Positions 41,401 to 48,691 of a stretch of 50,263 nucleotides of DNA are shown here, piece after piece. The notes under the pieces are model-generated. The model was not told the DNA's origin. It did not search any database and worked only from the letters and a program-made list of their open reading frames with translations. This DNA is from a virus. The stretch lies in the IMG/VR virus record IMGVR_UViG_3300010354_000131, positions 1 to 50,263 of that record. The stretch is one strand, 5' to 3'. The translations under genes were made by a program, and so were the position numbers. The stretch's first letter is position 1. Every line of letters begins with the position of its first letter.

Positions 41401-42065
41401 TTACTCCTTAGAATATCCTAGACCTGCTCCAATTCCAAAACCAGCTTGGGCTGCGAAATTGCCTTGCAGTGAAACCACATCGTTGCTAGTAGCATTTATA
41501 CCTGCTGCTTTCAACTGTATGTCTTCGAAACTAGGACCTCCTTTTTTATCTTCTTCATATTCACCTATATCTACTCCCTTTAAAGATGCTTGGAACTTTC
41601 TTGCGTCATGTTCCTTTTTCTTCAAAGCCTGGAAAGTATTTATAAGTTCTGGCATTGATAAATTTTCTTCAAGTTCATCGTAATTTCTCCAATGTCCTAG
41701 AAGAAAAAGTTCTCCTTCTAAAGCGGCTAAATCTAGTTCTGACCAGCCAGAACCGCTGCCGCTAGTAGGTTTGGGTCGTCAAGTTTAATTCCTCCGCAAA
41801 CTTCAAGGATGCGGTTCATTGTTGGAACATCTAGAGCATCTTCAAATGCATCTCTATCCGCTACCAATTCTGGTAGTTGCTTTTCTAGTGCAATTGCACA
41901 AGCATCAATAAGGATAGTAAGTGTCTCATCTTCATTTTGTGATGCACCTGTCTTTTGAATTGCTGTCATGAACTTACGAAGTTCTTTAATAGATAGCGGC
42001 TTTAGCTTTGCTGTTTGTCCGTTTTGTAGCTGTATTTCTTCTACATCATATACTGTTGTTGCCAA
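41401..42065 (-). CDS. Tail assembly chaperone G-T (-1 frameshift product, about 221 aa)
   Basis: Translation of gene G to codon 99, then a -1 slip at the CCCAAAC heptamer (41769-41775), continues in the frame that ends at 41401. The joined sequence past the slip begins PTSGSGSGWSELDLAALEGE, then FLLGHWRNYDELEENLSMPE, and ends GAGLGYSKE. The WxxL and LGHW pattern is typical of the T part of such proteins. The known mechanism in lambda and many siphoviruses uses a minor G-T form to recruit the tape measure protein to G-coated tail subunits. The frame at 41401-41655 has an internal ATG but is not a separate gene. Confidence 0.85.
41733..42065 (-). CDS. Tail assembly chaperone G (110 aa)
   Basis: Starts at TTG with AGGAGG six bases upstream. 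Helical after a beta start: VEEIQLQNGQTAKLKPLSIK, ELRKFMTAIQKTG, then LTILIDACAIALEKQLPELV and NRILEVCGGIKLDDPNLLAA. This is the usual layout of siphovirus G-type chaperones, which bind major tail protein and the tape measure during assembly. It sits between major tail and tape measure genes, as expected. The zero frame ends at TAG, 12 codons after the slippery site. Confidence 0.88.
   Translation of the reverse strand: MATTVYDVEEIQLQNGQTAKLKPLSIKELRKFMTAIQKTGASQNEDETLTILIDACAIALEKQLPELVADRDAFEDALDVPTMNRILEVCGGIKLDDPNLLAAAVLAGQN
41769..41775 (-). promoter_or_regulatory. -1 programmed frameshift site (CCCAAAC)
   Basis: The minus strand reads C CCA AAC in the G reading frame: a perfect X-XXY-YYZ heptamer. 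CCA at 41774-41772 is in frame with the start at 42065 (97 codons). After the slip the next codon is CCT at 41769. No strong downstream pseudoknot is evident by eye; AGCGGCAGCGG nearby may help pausing. Confidence 0.85.
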
Positions 42066-42094
42066 TTTAATCCTCCTAGGATCTAGTCATAATC

Positions 42095-42123
42095 ATTATA
42101 CTAAATAGAATCTCCTAATACAA
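42095..42123 (-). promoter_or_regulatory. Promoter upstream of tail chaperone G
   Basis: TTGTAT (42118-42123; three of six), a 17-bp spacer, then TATAAT (42095-42100). It lies directly downstream of the terminator-like hairpin of the major tail gene. The predicted start near 42088 leaves about 22 nt to the TTG start, including AGGAGG. Confidence 0.55.
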
Positions 42124-42130
42124 GCAGAAA

Positions 42131-42150
42131 GCCCCCAATTTCTTGGGGGC
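42131..42150 (-). terminator. Terminator-like hairpin after the major tail gene
   Basis: GCCCCCAA-GAAA-TTGGGGGC forms an 8-bp stem with a stable GAAA tetraloop on the minus strand, 20 bases past the gene stop. Only a short TTTCTGCTTG follows, so termination may be partial, or the hairpin may protect the abundant mRNA from 3' decay. Confidence 0.7.
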
Positions 42151-42170
42151 CTCCATAATTAATTACTTAA

Positions 42171-42899
42171 TTATACTGCCAATACACGGTCAATAATCTT
42201 ACCGTACTCTTGTCCTTCATAGCCGCTCATAGCGGTTGGAAGAAGACGGAATGTTACTGGGAATGTAGTTGGGGCTGATCTTGCCAATGTGAACTGTGAC
42301 TGTTGTACAGAAAGAACACGACGTGCATAATATACACGCTCTACGCTAGATCCTGATGTAGTTGGAGCTTGTCCAACTGCAATTAGTTGACGCTCTGTTG
42401 GAGCAATACCAAGAGCACCAGCAGCCAAACCAAGAGTATTTTTCTCATTGGTTGTTCCTGGTGTACCTGTTTTAATAATTGTATTATTTTGTGAAATTGC
42501 TGTGTTGTTAGCTGGATCGTCTGGCTGACCGAAAATAACTAGAACGTTTTCTAGAGTACCTTCTGACATTTCAGTTGCGATCATAACCTCCATAGCAGAC
42601 TTGAACAGCTTAGCTGTATCAAGCAACTGGTCAACAGTTACTGAATCGTATGTTGGATTGTATGTAATCTGCAAACCGTTGTTTGTAAAACCTACGTTTC
42701 TGTAATAGAAAGTACCAGAATCTTTTGCGTTAAGGGTATCTGTGTATGATACGCTTGTTGCAAATGCTCCTGCGTTGGTTGTACCTGGTTCTGAGTTTTC
42801 GTATGTAGCGTATCCTGATGTTGTTGAATCAATGTTTGAAATAAACAACGGAGATGCACCTACGAGAATGTTTTTAGCATTACCTGCGTTTTGTGCCAT
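42171..42899 (-). CDS. Major tail protein (tail tube, 242 aa)
   Basis: Compact beta-rich protein typical of siphovirus tube subunits. N-terminal AKNILVGASPLFISNIDSTT is followed by DSGTFYYRNVGFTNNGLQIT, an extended loop, then helical DQLLDTAKLFKSAMEVMIAT. The C-terminal part has QLIAVGQAPTTSGSSVERVY, SQFTLARSAPTTFPVTFRLL and GKIIDRVLAV. It has its own promoter with a long leader and a strong 3' hairpin, which fit the high copy number of tube protein. Its place between the tail terminator and chaperone genes is canonical. Confidence 0.9.
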   Translation of the reverse strand: MAQNAGNAKNILVGASPLFISNIDSTTSGYATYENSEPGTTNAGAFATSVSYTDTLNAKDSGTFYYRNVGFTNNGLQITYNPTYDSVTVDQLLDTAKLFKSAMEVMIATEMSEGTLENVLVIFGQPDDPANNTAISQNNTIIKTGTPGTTNEKNTLGLAAGALGIAPTERQLIAVGQAPTTSGSSVERVYYARRVLSVQQSQFTLARSAPTTFPVTFRLLPTAMSGYEGQEYGKIIDRVLAV

Positions 42900-42992
42900 A
42901 TTGTGTTTCCACCTCCTGGAATTCTTAAAATATTAAGTTGTTAAATTTTAAATCTTAAAATCTTGGCTGGCTAGGCCTTTCCTCTTGGTATA

Positions 42993-43022
42993 AGTTTATT
43001 GTATTTCGGGTAAAAAGGCAAA
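42993..43022 (-). promoter_or_regulatory. Putative promoter of the major tail gene
   Basis: On the minus strand TTGCCT (43016-43021) is followed after 17 bp by TAAACT (42993-42998; four of six). A TACAAT at 42998-43003 is a better -10 but sits only 12 bp from the TTGCCT. The 12-mer TTTGCCTTTTTA here is repeated at 48664-48675, upstream of the protease gene. Leader about 90 nt, A/T-rich. Confidence 0.45.
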
Positions 43023-43024
43023 CC

Positions 43025-43537
43025 CTAGAGGAACCTGCCCTGACCATCTGTTATTCTGGAATATTTGATCTCTAATATGACCTCTGCTGAAAAAAAGCCC
43101 TGAAGCTCTTCAGAGGGCGCTGTTGGGGATATATCAGCCACCCATATAGTATGGAATTTAAACTTATCTGATAAATCGTCCCATTTATTTATATCTCTTG
43201 CAGACTCGTCCATTCTTCTAAACTCGTCTGTCATATAATTTCTAATCTCATTAATCTCTGATATATCGGTTGAGTAAAGGGTAAATAATATTTGCTCACA
43301 ACAGATTAGCCAGTTATCTTCATAGGACATGCCAATCTTATCATAGACAATATGCTTCTTCCCGCTCAAGAATTGATTCATCTCGGCTGCCTGTTGGACT
43401 GGAATAATTGGAACAATATTCTCATTCAGATTATCACTCCAGTAATCGTTTTCATCAAATATGTTTCTTGTATATAGCTGATTCCAAAGGTACTTTCTTA
43501 GTTCCAGCATAGCGTCTAGTTTGTAGTTTGCTGTCAT
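43025..43537 (-). CDS. Tail terminator-like protein (170 aa)
   Basis: Helical start (LDAMLELRKYLWNQLYTRNI), then mixed alpha/beta with IGMSYEDNWLICCEQILFTL, IRNYMTDEFRRMDESARDIN and GFFSAEVILEIKYSR. The layout, a helix then strands for a hexameric ring, and the place between a gp10-like neck protein and the major tail gene support a tail terminator that caps the tube. Overlaps the upstream gene by four bases. The family is too diverse to be sure from motifs alone. Confidence 0.7.
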   Translation of the reverse strand: MTANYKLDAMLELRKYLWNQLYTRNIFDENDYWSDNLNENIVPIIPVQQAAEMNQFLSGKKHIVYDKIGMSYEDNWLICCEQILFTLYSTDISEINEIRNYMTDEFRRMDESARDINKWDDLSDKFKFHTIWVADISPTAPSEELQGFFSAEVILEIKYSRITDGQGRFL

Positions 43538-44316
43538 AATGCACCTCCAAATGCTAATGATAATTCTGAGTCCGCCTGCGCCCTAATTGTATTAGGAGTA
43601 AAACTATATTGAACCTTTTTAATATTTGAAGGAACACTGAGTGCTTTAGTCATGCTTGAGTTAAATAGTCTTTGAAAGCCAGACTTTCTAATTGAAGAAT
43701 TTACTAGCTGGCCACTAAAAAATCTAGAATGTGCCAATCCAAATTGGTTTCTTGCTGCCGATCCGCCAGGACGTTTTACTGTAACCGCAGCACCCTTTGG
43801 CATAAAGACAACTTCTCCATCATATTCAAAAACTAATCTATCTGCATTTTTTGGCCTAATAACTAATGGATTACCTTGTTCCATTATTTCTGCCTTATTT
43901 ACAAACATATGTCTACGACGGCTTGTTGTTGACGGTACAAGTGATCGTGAGGGCTTAAATTCATAATTTACCCTAAAAGATAATCCTTCTTCAGATATTT
44001 TGTTTAACTTAAATAGTCTTGCTGACTTGTTTCCAGCCTTCTTCCATTCGTATACGTGATGCAAAGATTTGGGTCTTGTTCTTGCTAAAGCATCTATGTA
44101 CTCTCCAAAGTCTTTATCTATCTGCTCAAATATCACTGTTGTAAAAGCGTGTTTAAATTGTTTATTAGTAGTAAGTTTTGATATGACAGAAGCGCTGTAA
44201 TAGACATATGCTGATACCTGTGCAACCGTACTATCTTTTAACACACCATTACGATTGCCGTACATTAGTCTTTCAAGACCACTAGATGCCTGAACCAGAA
44301 GATTACTATTGTCCAA
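43534..44316 (-). CDS. HK97 gp10-like neck / tail-completion protein (260 aa)
   Basis: Helical N-terminus (SSGLERLMYGNRNGVLKDS, VSAYVYYSASVISKL). The middle has YEWKKAGNKSARLFKLNKIS and LSFRVNYEFKPSRSLVP, and the segment RPKNADRLVFEYDGEVVFMP looks like a strand. The gene order (adaptor, closure, this, terminator) matches the HK97-type neck operon. It likely links connector and tail tube. A basic C-terminus supports contact with DNA or partners. Confidence 0.7.
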   Translation of the reverse strand: MDNSNLLVQASSGLERLMYGNRNGVLKDSTVAQVSAYVYYSASVISKLTTNKQFKHAFTTVIFEQIDKDFGEYIDALARTRPKSLHHVYEWKKAGNKSARLFKLNKISEEGLSFRVNYEFKPSRSLVPSTTSRRRHMFVNKAEIMEQGNPLVIRPKNADRLVFEYDGEVVFMPKGAAVTVKRPGGSAARNQFGLAHSRFFSGQLVNSSIRKSGFQRLFNSSMTKALSVPSNIKKVQYSFTPNTIRAQADSELSLAFGGAL

Positions 44317-44734
44317 TTTGCTGATTCTCCGATCTCTTCATAGATGAGTTATATCCAATGACTCTTCCAAACGGATCTGTAATTGGTGTTGTTCCCATTA
44401 CTTCAAAAACTGTTGGAGTCTCTGTTGGAAAATTAATTTCTGTCCAAATAGGGTTGCCTTCTTGATCACATATATTAGTAACTTTTTCTCTAGTAATTAA
44501 TCTATCTGTAGTTCTTACTTGAATAATTTGATCATTTATATACTTGTTGCTAAATATTTGTTTGTCGCTAGACCTTGTTGTTGCCGAGTTGCTAATTACG
44601 CCTTTAGCGTGACAACTAATTGTTTTATAGTAGTTCCAGTCCTTTTTTATAGCCCCAGTATCTGGGTCTTGAATGTCATATTGTCTATAAACATCCAACC
44701 TCATTGATAGTACTGAATCAACAAGGTTATTCAT
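44306..44734 (-). CDS. Head closure protein (142 aa)
   Basis: SPP1 gp16/HK97-like closure candidate: a small beta-barrel with SMRLDVYRQYDIQDPDTGAI, KKDWNYYKTISCHAKG, INDQIIQVRTTDRLITREKV and TPTVFEVMGTTPITDPFG. Opening with V-D-V-Y-R and a barrel of about 100 residues is characteristic. The place between adaptor and gp10-like genes agrees. It overlaps the adaptor by one base and the next gene by 11 bases. Confidence 0.72.
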   Translation of the reverse strand: MNNLVDSVLSMRLDVYRQYDIQDPDTGAIKKDWNYYKTISCHAKGVISNSATTRSSDKQIFSNKYINDQIIQVRTTDRLITREKVTNICDQEGNPIWTEINFPTETPTVFEVMGTTPITDPFGRVIGYNSSMKRSENQQIGQ

Positions 44735-45711
44735 TAGAGTAACATCACCTGTGAAACTACATAGTCTGCTAGCAGTTGATCTGCATATAGATTACCAGTC
44801 CCAGATGATACTCCACCAGCATATTCGAAATCCCAGTCAAATGTGGATATCTTCTTTATGTACTTATTTTTCCAGGTTATGTCTTTTGAGAAATAATCTT
44901 TCATTAATTCTATACATGCCAATTCAACATCGTCTGGCACTTCTTCGTATCCAAATCGTGCAAAAACCTGGTATCTATCTCCCTGTTTGAATGCTGATCC
45001 GCTATCATGAATGCTAGGCGGAACCATACCGTTTGCAGTGTAAATGGTATTATCTATAACAGAGGATCTATCTATTCTTATTCCAAATCCATTTTCTGTA
45101 ATGTTTAATCCGCTGCTCCAGTTGCTAATTTTAGGTGTGGCAAGATTATCTAGTAGCAGAGAATCGTTTAAATATAGTCTATGCAATTGAATAATTTTAG
45201 CATTAAGAATTAATGTATCGGAGTCTGTGCCATGAGCTAGATGAGTCTCATCGTATGGATAAAATTTTTGCCCAGTATGACTTTCTATTACTTTACGTGC
45301 ATATCTTTCGGCTAATACTAATTGAGAATATGACTTATAATTAGGATCTGATCTATCCCCGCCAAACTCTAGCTCTTCTCTTGTTTGCTCTAAATCAGTG
45401 TATGGCTTTATTACATAAAGGTTATGCTCTCTAGTTTGAGCTAATCCTGTTATAGTATAAGACCAAACCAGCTTTAAATCTTTTGTTTTTGAAACTAGAG
45501 CGGTTGGAAGAAATACTTGATAAACACCAACCTCTGTTTCAAGCTTTTCTGAAGATAGTGTTGCTTGTATCATTGTAGGCGAAACAGGAGTAACTGGGTC
45601 ATTTGTTATATCATAGACTGTTACTGTTGGAAGGTTATCAGAGTCTTGCTCTTCACCTCTCCAATAAATTTTATGCTTTACTGGTGCTGTTGATCCTACA
45701 TAAATTTCCAT
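44734..45711 (-). CDS. Head-tail adaptor protein with N-terminal Ig-like domain (325 aa)
   Basis: Residues 1-110 are beta-rich (YVGSTAPVKHKIYWRGEEQD, LKLVWSYTITGLAQTREHNL), probably an Ig-like add-on. Residues about 120-325 resemble gp6/gp15-type connectors: YKSYSQLVLAERYARKVIES (ring helix), SGLNITENGFGIRIDRSSV, VPDDVELACIELMKDYFS, and KKISTFDWDFEYAG near the C-terminus. It would dock below the portal. The extra N-terminal domain is longer than usual adaptors and may decorate the connector region. Confidence 0.72.
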   Translation of the reverse strand: MEIYVGSTAPVKHKIYWRGEEQDSDNLPTVTVYDITNDPVTPVSPTMIQATLSSEKLETEVGVYQVFLPTALVSKTKDLKLVWSYTITGLAQTREHNLYVIKPYTDLEQTREELEFGGDRSDPNYKSYSQLVLAERYARKVIESHTGQKFYPYDETHLAHGTDSDTLILNAKIIQLHRLYLNDSLLLDNLATPKISNWSSGLNITENGFGIRIDRSSVIDNTIYTANGMVPPSIHDSGSAFKQGDRYQVFARFGYEEVPDDVELACIELMKDYFSKDITWKNKYIKKISTFDWDFEYAGGVSSGTGNLYADQLLADYVVSQVMLL

Positions 45712-45725
45712 AGTGTAGGTTTAAA

Positions 45726-46127
45726 TTAGTTGTAATACTCCTGAACTTCTTTTGGAGTTGCCAATCTAAAACCTTCCTCCTTGTCAAAAATTTCTTGAGC
45801 GTCATCTTTGCCCATTGCTACAAACGGGTGCTCTTTTGTAAAAGTAACTCCCATAATATCATATCTAAAATTATCTCTGGTCATTCTGACCAATACTGTG
45901 TCTTCTGGTTGTTCTGCTTTTGGATCAAACTTAGGTAATACCTCTGTGTCCATATTTTCTAATTCCTCTTCGATTTGCTTAATGGTCTTGCTATATACAG
46001 ACCAGGTTACGCCCTCTTCGGCAAGAGCTGCGATTATGTCGGCCTTATTCTTTAAGCCCTGTGTTTCAACTGCAAAATCTTCTGCAATCTTTTTTAGTTC
46101 AGATATCTTTAATGTCTCAAATGACAC
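45726..46127 (-). CDS. Small head protein with SAP/HeH-like N-terminus (133 aa)
   Basis: GTG start with GGAG upstream. Residues 1-40 (SFETLKISELKKIAEDFAVE, then NKADIIAALAEEG) match the two-helix SAP/HeH type often found in phage head and DNA-binding proteins. The C-terminal part (TVLVRMTRDNFRYDIMGVTF, HPFVAMGKDDAQEIFDKEEG) is beta-rich, in the style of head decoration or spike proteins. It lies just after the capsid gene and has its own promoter. A decoration or capsid-DNA role is plausible. Confidence 0.65.
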   Translation of the reverse strand: MSFETLKISELKKIAEDFAVETQGLKNKADIIAALAEEGVTWSVYSKTIKQIEEELENMDTEVLPKFDPKAEQPEDTVLVRMTRDNFRYDIMGVTFTKEHPFVAMGKDDAQEIFDKEEGFRLATPKEVQEYYN

Positions 46128-46154
46128 AATAATCTCCTCATTCTACTCAAATCA

Positions 46155-46183
46155 ATTATAGCATTACTAAATTAAAATGAAAA
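46155..46183 (-). promoter_or_regulatory. Promoter downstream of the capsid terminator
   Basis: TTTTCA (46178-46183; four of six), a 17-bp spacer ending TGC, then a perfect TATAAT (46155-46160; extended -10). Predicted start near 46148, leader about 20 nt with GAGGAG before the GTG at 46127. It restarts transcription after the capsid hairpin. Confidence 0.65.
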
Positions 46184-46209
46184 GCCCCCCAAAAATTAAT
46201 TTAGGGGGC
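46180..46209 (-). terminator. Terminator hairpin after the major capsid gene
   Basis: GCCCCC pairs with GGGGGC, and an A/T inner part (AAATT/AATTT) extends the stem. On the minus strand TTTTCATTTT follows. It is a good intrinsic terminator and mRNA 3' stabiliser, 26 bases beyond the capsid stop. The -35 of the next promoter overlaps its U-tract. Confidence 0.82.
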
Positions 46210-46235
46210 CTTCAATGGGATCTAAATCCTAATAA

Positions 46236-47294
46236 TTAGGAAGCGACCTTAACGTTCTTTACAACGACCCAAGCGTCTGCTTGTTCGATCTGGACGCCAA
46301 CACGAGTAAACATTGTGTACTCAATTGAGTCCTTACGTGGCCAGAAGAAGCGGTAAACTGTTACGTCACGCTTGATACCAATAACTACGTTATTTGGGAA
46401 TGTCAAGTGGACGTCACCGTGTGAACCTGATGCTCCTGAGTGATCTCCAGTTTGTGCTTCTGGAAGTAGTGGAACTTCAACAATTGGAATACCAAATGCG
46501 AATGGTGCCACATATCCTGCTGGACCGCCTAGAGGCTGTACGCCTTGTCCACGGATTACGCTTGAAGCGATATCTTGTGGGTTAGCTGATCCATCTGCAC
46601 CAAGTAGTGATGCTGTGTATAGATAATCCTGAATCAAGTTTGAACCTGAAAGGAATCTAAGGTCAGAACGACGTTGCTTGTACTTACGTGGCATAGCCTT
46701 AAGTGCTGAGTTGAATACTGCACGGGAGATATTAGCTCCTGCTGCATCAACTACACGACCTGTTGACTTTGCCTTCTTTACTACACCGTCAAATGCCTTG
46801 TACAGGTTATCACCTGTAAGAGCAGTATTTCCGTTAAGGACTACGTCCTCAATGTCGTTTCCTGCCTGTGTTGCCATAAGTCTGGCAATATGATCTTCGA
46901 GATCAGCACCTTCAATATTGTCTTCTAGAGACTCAGTTGAAAGTTCCCAATCTAGGCGAAGCTTCTTAGTTGTAAGAGAGATCTTTGAGAAAGTAACTGC
47001 TGCGTTTGACGCATCGTTATCTCCTTCAGTTGCGAGTTTCATAAGTTTCTCGCCGACTGACATACGATCAATCTCAGTTGTGTCTGCTCTCATGCGGACT
47101 GTACGTGCGACCTTACCAATTACGGTTGCGTCGAACATGTAGTCTAGAAAGCGAGCTGATTGTTCTGGGTTAAGCAAACCGCCGTTTCCGTTTTCGGAAC
47201 CACGGTGTACTCCAGCTCCACCTGTAGTGGATGCAAAAGTACCTGTAGCAGTTGTACCTGCTGCAATTGCTTTTTCTAATGTTTCATTGCTCAT
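46236..47294 (-). CDS. Major capsid protein (HK97 fold)
   Basis: A 352-residue capsid subunit. The N-terminus (NETLEKAIAAGTTATGTFAS) is flexible and may be trimmed or serve as a short delta-like region. LLNPEQSARFLDYMFDATVI starts the conserved part. The E-loop and spine are around LSTESLEDNIEGADLEDHIA and IEDVVLNGNTALTGDN. A-domain strands include RRSDLRFLSGSNLIQDYLYT and FAFGIPIVEVPLLPEA. The C-terminal HLTFPNNVVIGIKRDVTVYR is typical of actinophage HK97-like capsids. Located between protease and neck genes, with a strong 3' hairpin for stability. Confidence 0.92.
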   Translation of the reverse strand: MSNETLEKAIAAGTTATGTFASTTGGAGVHRGSENGNGGLLNPEQSARFLDYMFDATVIGKVARTVRMRADTTEIDRMSVGEKLMKLATEGDNDASNAAVTFSKISLTTKKLRLDWELSTESLEDNIEGADLEDHIARLMATQAGNDIEDVVLNGNTALTGDNLYKAFDGVVKKAKSTGRVVDAAGANISRAVFNSALKAMPRKYKQRRSDLRFLSGSNLIQDYLYTASLLGADGSANPQDIASSVIRGQGVQPLGGPAGYVAPFAFGIPIVEVPLLPEAQTGDHSGASGSHGDVHLTFPNNVVIGIKRDVTVYRFFWPRKDSIEYTMFTRVGVQIEQADAWVVVKNVKVAS

Positions 47295-47315
47295 TTATAT
47301 TTCACCTACCTTTTT

Positions 47316-48638
47316 TTAGTTAAAAATTTCGTTTACGGAACCGAGGAAAGAACCGTTCCACTTTGATTTCTTGATTGTTACTTCCTGAGACCCGCCAAGG
47401 TCTGAGGACTTCTTAATTGCAGTCTCTGATTCTACTGCGTCGACACGCTTTTCTACACCATCAATCGTGTTTTTGATGTCTTGTACAGCACTTGAAAGTG
47501 CTGCGTGTTGCTCTGCCAATTCTGAAATTCGAACATCTACGCTCTTGCTGAAAGTCTCAACTGTATCTTTAATAGCTGTAACTTGTGCGGCATTAGCTTC
47601 TGAAGCCTTATTTAGTGTGTCTGAGAAAAAGCCCTTAAGATCGACTAGCATCTTTGCAAAATCAGGTTCATCAACCATAACTTCTGATACGTCGGCTGCT
47701 TTTTCTAGAACTTCGGCAGAAGCGTCTGCTGCTGCTTCTGCAGGAGCTTCTTCAACAGCTGGTGCTTCCTCTACGGGAGCAACTGCTGCTGTGTCTTCTA
47801 CGGCTGCTTCTGCTACTGCTTCTGCAACTACGTTTTCTGTATTATCTGACACTTCTTTACCTCCTTCTATGTCTGCCTGTTTTGCAATTTGTGTTTCAGG
47901 CATGGACAATCTTGATTTTTTATGTAAATCAAGAATCTTATCTATTTCTTTTGCTTTGTTAATATCATTTGACTCTACCCATCCAATTAATGTTGCAGGT
48001 TTTCCTGTAACTGGGGAATCATATGATGCATCTGTTGAGATGAATACTGAATCGCTGTCTGCACAATAAAAAATATTTTCAGTTGCGATCTCTGCTGCCA
48101 TTCCTTTAAATACTAGCTGACCATTTCTTTTCGAAATAGACAAAATATTACAGAGCTCGTTTGCTGGTGAATCAACGATAGAAAGTTCCATCAATGAATA
48201 GTCTTTAATAAATCTTACACTCTTACCTGTTGCTTTATTGACTTCATTTTCTGAATCAATAATTTTTCCGCCGATTGAGAATCCTTGAAGAGTTCCGTCC
48301 AAAACTTTCTCCCAAGTATCCTGTGCGCCCTTTGAAATATAAGCGTCTACATAAACTCCATTAAAAAATTCTTTTGTTGCTGGATCATAATATGTTTCTG
48401 GTTTAAAAGAAACAACTTTGCCTACTGCAACTGGTTGATGCATCTCACGAAGATTTCCACGGAAATTTTCAAATGCCTTTAAGCTTGCTTCAGCCGTAAC
48501 AACATCTCCAGTTTGGTCAACATTGTCTAATGTTGCAAATCCTGAAACTGTTCTTTTTTCACGATTAACTTTGGTGAATGGGATCGACAGTGTAATGTCG
48601 TCGCCATTAGAAGACCAAAGAGATTTCTCAATATTCAT
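47316..48638 (-). CDS. Prohead protease fused to a scaffold-like C-terminus (440 aa)
   Basis: Residues 1 to about 170 are a U35/S78-type prohead protease: SGFATLDNVDQTGDVV, catalytic His in LREMHQPVAVGKVVSF, GFSIGGKI, and catalytic-Ser candidates in LMELSIVDSPANELC. Residues about 255-330 are Ala/Glu-rich and disordered (EAAADASAEVLEKAADVSEV). Residues about 340-415 are coiled (QVTAIKDTVETFSKSVDVR, DGVEKRVDAVESET), as in scaffold proteins. It likely nucleates prohead assembly, then digests itself and the scaffold. No ribosome site precedes its ATG, in line with a leaderless mRNA. Confidence 0.9.
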   Translation of the reverse strand: MNIEKSLWSSNGDDITLSIPFTKVNREKRTVSGFATLDNVDQTGDVVTAEASLKAFENFRGNLREMHQPVAVGKVVSFKPETYYDPATKEFFNGVYVDAYISKGAQDTWEKVLDGTLQGFSIGGKIIDSENEVNKATGKSVRFIKDYSLMELSIVDSPANELCNILSISKRNGQLVFKGMAAEIATENIFYCADSDSVFISTDASYDSPVTGKPATLIGWVESNDINKAKEIDKILDLHKKSRLSMPETQIAKQADIEGGKEVSDNTENVVAEAVAEAAVEDTAAVAPVEEAPAVEEAPAEAAADASAEVLEKAADVSEVMVDEPDFAKMLVDLKGFFSDTLNKASEANAAQVTAIKDTVETFSKSVDVRISELAEQHAALSSAVQDIKNTIDGVEKRVDAVESETAIKKSSDLGGSQEVTIKKSKWNGSFLGSVNEIFN

Positions 48639-48645
48639 ATGCTTA

Positions 48646-48674
48646 ATTATATTTATCTATACATAAAAAGGCAA
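48646..48674 (-). promoter_or_regulatory. Promoter with predicted leaderless start for the protease gene
   Basis: TTGCCT (48669-48674; four of six), a 17-bp spacer, then a perfect TATAAT (48646-48651). Seven bases later comes the ATG at 48638, so +1 is at or one base before the start codon. No ribosome site is present. The 12-mer TTTGCCTTTTTA spanning the -35 is shared with the major tail gene. Confidence 0.65.
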
Positions 48675-48691
48675 ATACTGGTTGAGCAGGG

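Noticed and set aside
41401-41655. Separate 84-residue gene between chaperone G and the tape measure
   Set aside because: The same frame is open far upstream of its ATG to the CCCAAAC site, and the sequence fits the T part of G-T; no ribosome site precedes the ATG.
47467-48069. 200-residue open frame on the plus strand
   Set aside because: It is antisense to the Ala/Glu-rich scaffold part of the protease gene; low-complexity codons give long antisense frames. No ribosome site or promoter.
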